From positions 1 to 11,118 of the forward strand of contig CAJFQR010000151.1 in assembly GCA_904419105.1 (NCBI GenBank): a stretch of 11,118 nt of DNA, in the 5' to 3' direction. The notes below the pieces were generated by a model. That model saw only the letters and a list, made by a program, of their open reading frames with translations, did no database searches and had not been told where the DNA came from. The DNA is from Candidatus Avimicrobium faecavium. Lineage in GTDB: Bacteria > Bacillota > Clostridia > Oscillospirales > Ruminococcaceae. Positions within the stretch are counted from its first letter, which is position 1. Each line of letters starts with the position of its first letter. Made by a program: the position numbers and the translations under genes. This document shows, piece after piece, positions 1 to 5,175 of this stretch.

Positions 1-423
1 GTTCCGCCAGATGCCCCAGACAAGCGGAGCATCGGCGCTCAGCCAGCGGTTCTGAGGCAGCATGCACAGCAGGATCCGCACCCCGGCCAGCAGGCCCACC
101 AGCGCCGTAAGCCCCTGCCGGCCCCGGATCCGGTACCGCTCCCGCCAGACCGCATAGAGCAGCAGGTAGAAAACAGTCATTGTCACCGAGGTGATCCACT
201 TGCCCAGCCCCAGCGCCGCGGTATAGTTCTCCAATCCGGTAGTGCACAGCGCCACCGCCCGGGGCGCCAGGTGGAAGGCGTCCCCCGCCCCCAGCACCAC
301 CGCCATCCAGCCGAACAGCCGATACTGCCGGCGGCCGGCACTGCGGCGCACCATCCGCACTCCAAGGGTGAGCACGGTGGTGAGATAGATAATGTCAAAC
401 AGCGTCTCCACGATCGCCTGCAT
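1..423 (-). CDS. Integral membrane protein of unknown function, partial (C-terminus off the left edge)
   Basis: An open frame starts at ATG 421-423 and continues without a stop to position 1, giving 141 codons; the C-terminus lies outside the window. The protein is strongly hydrophobic, with about four predicted membrane segments near residues 3-23, 38-60, 80-101 and 112-132. Basic loops such as RRSAGRRQYR and WRERYRIRGRQ separate them. A GGGGGA ribosome binding site lies about 7 bases before the ATG. I do not recognise a characterised family; the pattern GDAFHLAPR followed by TTGLENYTAALGLGK looks like a conserved block of a gut-Firmicute membrane protein, but that is from memory. It follows the TetR gene on the same strand, after the TetR terminator, and has a TetR-like operator at 461-473. 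It is therefore probably the repressor's target. Its substrate or role cannot be read from the sequence. Confidence 0.75.
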   Translation of the reverse strand, partial: MQAIVETLFDIIYLTTVLTLGVRMVRRSAGRRQYRLFGWMAVVLGAGDAFHLAPRAVALCTTGLENYTAALGLGKWITSVTMTVFYLLLYAVWRERYRIRGRQGLTALVGLLAGVRILLCMLPQNRWLSADAPLVWGIWRN

Positions 424-444
424 CGGGTTTTCCCCCTTTTGGGA

Positions 445-462
445 CACTCCCCGGCGGGAGTG
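445..462 (-). other. 7-bp inverted repeat in the leader of the membrane-protein gene
   Basis: CACTCCC and GGGAGTG form a perfect 7-bp stem around a 4-base loop, between the operator at 461-473 and the ribosome binding site of the membrane-protein gene. No U-tract follows on the minus strand, so it is not a typical terminator. It could be a 5'-UTR hairpin or part of a composite operator. It shares two bases with the neighbouring operator. Confidence 0.45.
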
Positions 463-473
463 AACCGTGTTCA
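461..473 (-). promoter_or_regulatory. Putative TetR operator before the membrane-protein gene
   Basis: TGAACCGTGTTCA is a perfect inverted repeat with 5-bp arms and a 3-bp centre. It shares the TGAA....GTTCA pattern with the repeat over the tetR promoter at 1088-1100. It sits 38 bp before the ATG of the membrane-protein gene. I could not find a convincing -10/-35 pair beside it, so the exact promoter remains unplaced. Binding by the neighbouring TetR protein is inferred. Confidence 0.6.
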
Positions 474-482
474 TTTTTTCTG

Positions 483-510
483 AAAAAAGCGGCCCCCTCA
501 TCGGGGGACC
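483..510 (-). terminator. Rho-independent terminator of the tetR gene
   Basis: Read on the minus strand, GGTCCCCC pairs with GGGGGCC (one bulged T) around the loop GATGA, followed by GC and a run of six T. The hairpin contains the tetR stop codon (498-500). It should separate tetR transcription from the membrane-protein gene that follows on the same strand. Confidence 0.75.
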
Positions 511-1067
511 TGATAGACCGTGCGGCGGATGACCTCCAGTACGGGGGCGGGGTCGTAGTCCTGCCGCAGCAAAGCGGACAGCAGCAGTGAGAAGAGCACC
601 CCGGCAAACCCCTCCGCCGTGAGCCCTCCGGAGAGGGCCTCCTCCCGCACCCGGGGATCCCGGCGCAGCACGGCGCACAGCTCTCCCTGGAGGCGTTCCC
701 AGGCCCGCTGCATCTGCCGCCGGCCGTCCGGCCGCTCCCCATCGAGGAAGCCCAGCGCATGCAGTGTGAAAAAGCCGGGGTAGCGCCGGGCCCCATCCTC
801 CAGCTGCCGGTACAGCCAGACGATGCAGGCTTCAGTGTCACAGAAAGCGGCCTCTCCCTGGGGCCAGCAGAGGATCTCCCGCCAGACGCTCTCCACCGCC
901 TCCCGCACCAGCTCTGCCTTGGAACCGAAGTGGTTGTAGATCGACCCCACCGATACCCCGCAGGCGGCAGCCACTGCGCGGATGTTCACCGCCGCAGCTC
1001 CCTCCCGGCGGATCAGCTCCCGGCTGGCCCGCAGGATCTCCTCTTTTTCTATCGTGCCCGGCCGCAT
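498..1067 (-). CDS. TetR/AcrR-family transcriptional repressor
   Basis: This 189-residue protein has the usual length and plan of TetR regulators. Residues 8-55 form the N-terminal DNA-binding domain. The helix-turn-helix reads NIRAVAAACGVSVGSIYNHF followed by GSKAELV, which is the family signature. The remaining residues form an alpha-helical ligand/dimer domain, which is variable in this family and does not reveal the inducer. The start is ATG 1065-1067, preceded by GGGAGGTGAG at good spacing. The gene has a consensus promoter overlapped by an inverted repeat, so negative autoregulation is likely. A similar operator precedes the next gene on the same strand, a membrane protein. In this family such a pair often governs efflux or stress membrane proteins; here that is only inference. 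mntP is divergent but has its own, non-overlapping promoter. Confidence 0.92.
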   Translation of the reverse strand: MRPGTIEKEEILRASRELIRREGAAAVNIRAVAAACGVSVGSIYNHFGSKAELVREAVESVWREILCWPQGEAAFCDTEACIVWLYRQLEDGARRYPGFFTLHALGFLDGERPDGRRQMQRAWERLQGELCAVLRRDPRVREEALSGGLTAEGFAGVLFSLLLSALLRQDYDPAPVLEVIRRTVYQVPR

Positions 1068-1087
1068 CGGCTCACCTCCCGTTTTTT

Positions 1088-1100
1088 TGAATAACGTTCA
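1088..1100 (-). promoter_or_regulatory. Putative TetR operator over the tetR transcription start
   Basis: TGAATAACGTTCA has 4-bp inverted arms and a 5-bp centre, and directly abuts (by one base, overlaps) the -10 box of the tetR promoter. This is the expected place for a repressor to block its own transcription. Half-sites match those of the 461-473 site. Confidence 0.6.
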
Positions 1101-1128
1101 TTATACTTGACGGGGCGGCTGCTGTCAA
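1100..1128 (-). promoter_or_regulatory. Consensus sigma-A promoter of tetR
   Basis: On the minus strand a perfect TTGACA (-35, positions 1123-1128) is followed after exactly 17 bases by a perfect TATAAT (-10, positions 1100-1105). The spacer also contains part of an inverted repeat, CTTGAC...GTCAAG (1106-1111 and 1124-1129). A promoter this strong is consistent with tight repression by the overlapping operator. Confidence 0.88.
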
Positions 1129-1142
1129 GACGGAGTTTTCTC

Positions 1143-1171
1143 TTTACAGCTGGCTCAAAACCCGGTATAAT
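1143..1171 (+). promoter_or_regulatory. Sigma-A promoter of mntP
   Basis: TTTACA (1143-1148) and TATAAT (1166-1171) are separated by 17 bases. The predicted leader is only about 48 bases. It contains a small hairpin (CCCCGG-GCA-CCGGGG, 1185-1199) but lacks the conserved elements of a yybP-ykoY manganese riboswitch. Confidence 0.85.
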
Positions 1172-1225
1172 GAGGGAAGATTTGCCCCGGGCACCGGGGG
1201 AACGGTTCGATAGGGGGAATACCAT

Positions 1226-1789
1226 TTGTCCATACTCGATCTCATTCTCATCGCCGTCGGCCTCTCGATGGACGCCTGTGCCGTCTCCATCTGCAAGGGG
1301 CTGGCCTGCCGGGAACAGAACTGGCGGCACAACCTGCTGGCCGGGCTCTACTTCGGCGGCTTTCAGGGGCTGATGCCGGTGATCGGCTACCTGGTCGGAG
1401 TCAACTTCTCATCGGCCATCAGCAGCATCGACCACTGGGTGGCCTTTGTGCTGCTGGCCTTTATCGGCGGCAGCATGATCAAGGAGGCCTTCGGCCCCGA
1501 AGAGGCGGTAGATGCCTCCTTCCGCCCGAAGGAGATGCTCACAATGGCGGTGGCCACCAGCATCGACGCGCTGGCCATCGGGGTGAGCTTCGCCTTCCTG
1601 CCCGATGTGAACATCGCCGCTGCGGCGGGGCTTATTGCCGGCATCACCTTCGTCCTGTCGGCGGCGGGCATCAGCATCGGCAGCGTGTTCGGCTCCCGCT
1701 TCAAATCAAAGGCGGAGATCGCCGGCGGCGTGATCCTGATCGGCATCGGGCTCAAGATTTTGCTTGAACACCTGGGGATCCTGGCCTGA
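1226..1789 (+). CDS. mntP: Manganese efflux pump MntP
   Basis: MntP exports Mn2+ across the cytoplasmic membrane and protects against manganese toxicity. The protein is 187 residues, almost exactly the family's usual length (E. coli MntP is 188). It shows the internal duplication of the family: GLSMDACAVSICKG near residues 13-26 and ATSIDALAIGVSFAF near 110-124, each with the conserved membrane-embedded aspartate (D16, D114) implicated in metal transport. About six hydrophobic segments are visible. The start is TTG at 1226, giving MSILDL; GGGGGA lies 7 bases upstream and no better ATG is available. The gene stands alone between its own promoter and a bidirectional terminator. No metal-sensing riboswitch or regulator gene is seen beside it. 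Confidence 0.93.
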   Translation: MSILDLILIAVGLSMDACAVSICKGLACREQNWRHNLLAGLYFGGFQGLMPVIGYLVGVNFSSAISSIDHWVAFVLLAFIGGSMIKEAFGPEEAVDASFRPKEMLTMAVATSIDALAIGVSFAFLPDVNIAAAAGLIAGITFVLSAAGISIGSVFGSRFKSKAEIAGGVILIGIGLKILLEHLGILA

Positions 1790-1812
1790 CCGGCACACGG
1801 ACCAAAGAAAAA

Positions 1813-1842
1813 GCGGGGGCCGCCTGGCTCCCGCTTTTTTAT
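1813..1842 (+). terminator. Bidirectional terminator between mntP and the convergent TIGR00300-family gene
   Basis: A 9-bp stem (GCGGGGGCC / GGCTCCCGC with one G-T pair) and 4-base loop is followed by six T on the plus strand. On the minus strand it is followed by a T-rich tract (complement of 1804-1812). It lies between two convergent stop codons and serves both genes. Confidence 0.85.
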
Positions 1843-1851
1843 TGTCCCGGC

Positions 1852-2952
1852 TCAGTCCAGCACGCCGAGGCGCCGGGCCACGATGCCGATGAAGTCCTGC
1901 ACATTGGTGACCATCGTGGTGGCGGACAGGCTCCCCCGGTCGAGGAGCTTGTTGACGACGAACTCGTCGGCGTCCACTGTATAGAGATACACCGGCCGGA
2001 TCTGTCCGTCTTCCGTCACCCGGAAGGACGGGGTCATGTTGCCGGTTGCGATGGTGTGCAGCATGGTGGCCAGACAGATGACGGTGGTGGCTTTTTTTAC
2101 CAGGGCACGCATCGCCGTCTGTCCGGCGTAGACATCGCCGATGACCTCCGGCAGCGGGCCGTCGTCCCGGATCGACCCGGTGAGCACAAAGGGCACCTGC
2201 TGCTTGACGATGCTGTACATGATGCCGTCGGTGATGCGGTAGTCCTCGATGAACCGGGGGATCGAGCCGCTGCGGCGCACCTTGTTGATCACATCGAGGT
2301 GGTTGTAGTGGCCGCCGGGCTGGGAGACCTGGGTGTAGATGTCCTGCCCCAGCCCGGTATGGAACAGCGCCCCCTCCAGATCGTGAGTGGCCAGGGCGTT
2401 GCCGGCCAGCAGGCCGTGGGCATAGCCGTGCTCCACCAGCGCCTGCATCGCCGCCCGGGCCCCGGCATCGAAGGCGAAGGCCGGCCCCATCACCCAGAGA
2501 ATGTTGCCGTGCTCCCGTTCATACCGCAGCAGCTCGATGAGCCGGTCGTAGTCCCGGGCGTAAGAGGTCTCCCGGCTGCGCCCCTGCCGGAAGACGAACT
2601 GGTCCTCTGCCGCCTCTCCCGGGGCGGAAAAGCCGTCGGTATGCAGGTAGATGCCCTCCTCGCCTCGCTCGGTGCGGCCGAGGATCACCCGGTCCCCCCG
2701 GCGGAGGCTGCGGTTTTCCACCACATCCAGCCTGCCGTCCTCCCGCCAGACGATACTGGCATCCATACGGCTCTCCTCCGCCAGATACCAGCAGCCGTCC
2801 AGCTTGATGTATTCGGGGTACATGGAGGTGCTGTGGTAGCCCTCCGGGGCCACCCCGTCCTGCTCCACCGGGGCCCAGCGGGCGTTTGGCGCGGCGGCCA
2901 GCCGCTCTTCGGTAAAGTCCGGCGCGTGATAGGCCGGCAGTGTAAATGCCAT
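1852..2952 (-). CDS. TIGR00300 / LOR-SDH family protein, putative ornithine cyclodeaminase-like enzyme
   Basis: The 366-residue protein resembles the TIGR00300 (LOR/SDH bifunctional-enzyme conserved region) family. Members include the C-terminal half of the cyanobacterial arginine dihydrolase ArgZ/AgrE and an archaeal ornithine cyclodeaminase, which turn ornithine into proline and ammonia. Supporting blocks are WVMGPAFAFDAGARAAM near residues 153-169, HGLLAGNALATHDLEGALF near 179-197, and the C-terminal VDADEFVVNKLLDRG near 326-340. The N-terminal 110 residues would be the LOR-type domain. I chose ATG 2950-2952 (MAFTLPAYH) because AGGAAGAG lies just upstream; a frame extension to 3051 would run through the promoter and terminator. 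The gene is monocistronic, with no arginine or proline genes nearby. The family call is from recognised motifs, and the substrate is inferred by analogy. Confidence 0.75.
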   Translation of the reverse strand: MAFTLPAYHAPDFTEERLAAAPNARWAPVEQDGVAPEGYHSTSMYPEYIKLDGCWYLAEESRMDASIVWREDGRLDVVENRSLRRGDRVILGRTERGEEGIYLHTDGFSAPGEAAEDQFVFRQGRSRETSYARDYDRLIELLRYEREHGNILWVMGPAFAFDAGARAAMQALVEHGYAHGLLAGNALATHDLEGALFHTGLGQDIYTQVSQPGGHYNHLDVINKVRRSGSIPRFIEDYRITDGIMYSIVKQQVPFVLTGSIRDDGPLPEVIGDVYAGQTAMRALVKKATTVICLATMLHTIATGNMTPSFRVTEDGQIRPVYLYTVDADEFVVNKLLDRGSLSATTMVTNVQDFIGIVARRLGVLD

Positions 2953-2985
2953 CGATCTCTTCCTTTCTGTTGGTCGTCTGCCTCT

Positions 2986-3014
2986 ATTGTACACGGTTTT
3001 TGCCGCCGGCGCAA
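2986..3014 (-). promoter_or_regulatory. Probable promoter of the TIGR00300-family gene
   Basis: On the minus strand TACAAT (2986-2991) is a good -10 box. Seventeen bases upstream is TTGCGC (3009-3014), a weak -35. The predicted leader is about 30 bases. Confidence 0.55.
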
Positions 3015-3032
3015 ATCCTTTTCCCACGCGCC

Positions 3033-3070
3033 AAAAAGCCGCCGGGGCCATCTGCCTCCGGCGGCTTTTT
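3033..3070 (-). terminator. Terminator of the ABC export operon
   Basis: An 8-bp perfect stem, GCCGCCGG / CCGGCGGC (3038-3045 with 3058-3065), is followed by five T on the minus strand (complement of 3033-3037). It lies 30 bases after the permease stop codon. Five T also follow on the plus strand, so it could work in both directions. Confidence 0.85.
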
Positions 3071-3099
3071 ATAGAAAGAGCGGGCGGCCGCGGCTGCGC

Positions 3100-4392
3100 T
3101 CACTCGTACCGCAGTGCGTCAATCGGGTCCATCTGGGCGGCCTTGTTGGCCGGATAGTAGCCGAAGAACACCCCGATGCCCATACTGAAGCCCACCGCAA
3201 TCAGAATGGAGGTGAGGCTGGCCCGGGCAGAAACCCCCATCACCGAGGCCAGCACCGACCCGAAGCCGACCCCCACTGCCACGCCGATGAGCCCGCCCAC
3301 CAGGCAGAGCACCACCGCCTCGGTGATGAACTGCCAGCGGATGGCGGAGTTGGGCGCGCCCAGGGCCTTGCGGGTGCCGATCTCCCGGGTGCGCTCGGTC
3401 ACCGAAACGGTCATGATATTCATCAGGCCGATGCCCCCCACCAGCAGACTGATGGCCGCGATGGCCGAGATGCCCAGGCTGATGGTGCTCAGCATGCTGG
3501 TCATCTCCTCCACCATGCTGGACAGACTGCTGGCTTCCACTGTCCAGGTGTCGTTGCGGGTGTAGTAGCTGGCGAAGAAGGACCCGGTGGTAGTGACGAA
3601 GGAGTTGATATCCACCCCGTCCGCCACCTGCACCGTCAGGCTCTCAAAGCCGTAATCTCCGCCGGTGATGGAAAAGGCGGTCTCCAGCGGGATGTAAATG
3701 GTGGTCTGAATGGCGTCGTCATCGATGGTGCCGAAGGTGGAGCTGCTTTCGTCGTCATAGGTGTACACCCCGGCAACATAGAAGGTATAGGGCATCCCGC
3801 TGATGGTCAGCGTCACACTGCGGCCCACTGCCTCAGTGTTGGAGCAGCCCATCGTCTGCTCGACAAACTTCTCCGACACGACGCAGATGGCTCTCTCGCC
3901 GTCGGTGTCCCGCAGCCAGCGGCCGGTGAGCAGCGGCGTATCCTCCTCCAGGGCATCCAGCACCGCCCGGTTGGCGCCGGTAACAGTGGCGGAGATGGTG
4001 GTGCTGGGGTCACCGTACTTATCCAGTGTGGCGGTACCCACCTGCACCGACTTCTGCACCCGGGTGACCTCCTCCGGGAAGGCGGCCATATACTCCTCCA
4101 CCATCTCATCGGAGAGCAGATCGTCCTCCGAAGGGGTGGAGCTCATAAACAGCCGCAGCGGCACGCCGCCGTCGTTGTCCTCCTCGGTCTTGTGGGTCAG
4201 GCTGACGGTGATGTTGGACACGCCCAGCCCGCTCATCGACTCGGTGACAGAACTGGTCATGCTGTTGCCCACCGTCTCGATGGCGATTACCGCCGCGATG
4301 CCGATGATGATGCCCAGCATGGTCAGCAGGCTGCGCATCTTGTTGGAGTAGAGATTGCCCAGCGCCAGCGTGATGTTTTCAAAGAACGTCAC
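3100..4392 (-). CDS. MacB/FtsX-type ABC transporter permease
   Basis: This 430-residue protein has the classic MacB-PCD plus FtsX layout. There is one membrane segment near residues 20-40, a large extracytoplasmic domain (about 45-300), and three C-terminal segments near 304-326, 355-385 and 393-413. The cytoplasmic coupling loop TERTREIGTRKALGA (332-346) and the C-terminal block YYPANKAAQMDPIDALRYE (412-430) are hallmarks of the family. Such permeases do not channel substrate in the usual way. They transmit ATP-driven motion across the membrane to an adaptor, exporting peptides, toxins or antimicrobials. The start is GTG 4390-4392, inside the 3' end of the ATPase gene (14-bp overlap), with AAAAGGGG about 9 bases upstream. 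This implies translational coupling. The substrate is unknown. Confidence 0.92.
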   Translation of the reverse strand: MTFFENITLALGNLYSNKMRSLLTMLGIIIGIAAVIAIETVGNSMTSSVTESMSGLGVSNITVSLTHKTEEDNDGGVPLRLFMSSTPSEDDLLSDEMVEEYMAAFPEEVTRVQKSVQVGTATLDKYGDPSTTISATVTGANRAVLDALEEDTPLLTGRWLRDTDGERAICVVSEKFVEQTMGCSNTEAVGRSVTLTISGMPYTFYVAGVYTYDDESSSTFGTIDDDAIQTTIYIPLETAFSITGGDYGFESLTVQVADGVDINSFVTTTGSFFASYYTRNDTWTVEASSLSSMVEEMTSMLSTISLGISAIAAISLLVGGIGLMNIMTVSVTERTREIGTRKALGAPNSAIRWQFITEAVVLCLVGGLIGVAVGVGFGSVLASVMGVSARASLTSILIAVGFSMGIGVFFGYYPANKAAQMDPIDALRYE

Positions 4393-5071
4393 GGCGGCCG
4401 TCCCCTTTTCGTTCGAATATGATGCGCCCGTCCATCAGGGTCAGTACCCGTCCGCACTCCTCGGCGATGTTCTGGTTGTGGGTGATGAGGACGATCGTCT
4501 TGTGGTACTGCTCGTTCATCTCATGGAACAGGTCCATCACCACCCGGCTGGTCTGGCTGTCCAGCGCGCCGGTGGGCTCGTCGGCCAGGATGATGGCCGG
4601 GTCGTTCACCATCGCCCGGGCAATGGCCACACGCTGCTTCTGCCCGCCGGAGAGCTCATTGGGCTGATGGCGCATCCGCTTGCCCATACCCACCCGCTCA
4701 AGCCATTCGGCAGCCCGACGGGTGCGCTCGGCGGACGGTACGCCGGAATAGAGCATCGGCAGTTCCACATTTTTGATGGCGCTCTGCCGCCCGATGAGGT
4801 TGTAGGTCTGAAAGACAAACCCGATCTTGAGGTTGCGGATGGCGGCGAGCTTTTTGTCGTCGGCGGTGTGGATGTCGATGCCGTCCAGCGTGTAGGCCCC
4901 GGTGGTGGGCTTATCCAGCACGCCGATGATGTTCATCAGCGTGCTCTTGCCCGACCCGCATTCCCCGACGATGGTCACAAACTCCCCTTCCCACACCTGC
5001 AGGTCGATGCCGTGTAGGATCTCCAGTTTGTTGGGCTGGCCGATGTAGTAGCTCTTGTGAATATCATGCAT
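4379..5071 (-). CDS. MacB-type ABC transporter ATP-binding protein (5' end displaced by a frameshift)
   Basis: The 230-residue reading from ATG 5069-5071 carries a complete nucleotide-binding domain. It has Walker A GECGSGKST (36-44), the Q-loop VFQTYNL (86-92), the signature LSGGQKQR (140-147), Walker B AIILADEPTGALD (159-171) with E165, and the H-loop LITHN with H198. It belongs to the LolD/MacB/FtsE-like ATPases and should power the permease encoded next. Walker A has Cys where Ser is usual (GESGSGKST), which need not be inactivating. No ribosome binding site precedes ATG 5069-5071. In contrast, a well-placed start at 5172-5174 lies just after the adaptor stop, in another frame. Removing one base from the C7 run at 5086-5092 joins the two, giving APRLLIDMHDIHKSYYIG. 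The natural protein is thus probably about 265 residues. Reinitiation at the internal ATG, two bases before the upstream stop, could still yield a functional core. Confidence 0.9.
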   Translation of the reverse strand: MHDIHKSYYIGQPNKLEILHGIDLQVWEGEFVTIVGECGSGKSTLMNIIGVLDKPTTGAYTLDGIDIHTADDKKLAAIRNLKIGFVFQTYNLIGRQSAIKNVELPMLYSGVPSAERTRRAAEWLERVGMGKRMRHQPNELSGGQKQRVAIARAMVNDPAIILADEPTGALDSQTSRVVMDLFHEMNEQYHKTIVLITHNQNIAEECGRVLTLMDGRIIFERKGDGRRDVL

Positions 5072-5174
5072 ATCGATCAGCAGCCGGGGGGGCTGCCGGA
5101 GCTTCCGGGGGCTCGGTGCCGTGTGCCTGCACCGCCTGGGCCACCTGTTCCACGATCTGTCTGGTGTCTTTCAT
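5064..5174 (-). pseudogene. Frameshifted N-terminal part of the ABC ATPase gene
   Basis: ATG 5172-5174 starts one base after the adaptor stop (5176-5178), with GGGAGG about 8 bases upstream. It reads 36 residues beginning MKDTRQIVEQVAQAVQAHG and stops at 5064-5066, overlapping the in-frame ATPase ATG at 5069-5071. The stretch is helical with a Pro/Ala-rich end, and does not look like a separate gene. A one-base loss in the G7 run 5086-5092 (C7 on the coding strand) fuses it smoothly to the ATPase. Alternatives are a genuine small leader ORF with translational coupling, or a sequencing indel. Confidence 0.65.
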
Positions 5175-5175
5175 A

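Noticed and set aside
1172..1225. Possible yybP-ykoY manganese riboswitch before mntP
   Set aside because: The leader is only about 48-54 bases and holds just one small GC hairpin; the conserved riboswitch core and space for its helices are missing.
2953..3051. N-terminal extension of the TIGR00300-family protein to 3051
   Set aside because: It would encode the -10 region and part of the neighbouring terminator, and has no ribosome binding site; ATG 2950-2952 has a good one.
2056..4422. 788-codon plus-strand open frame opposite the TIGR00300-family and permease genes
   Set aside because: It is antisense to two clear genes, spans a promoter and a terminator, is rich in His/Gly/Gln without any domain, and is explained by GC-rich third positions.
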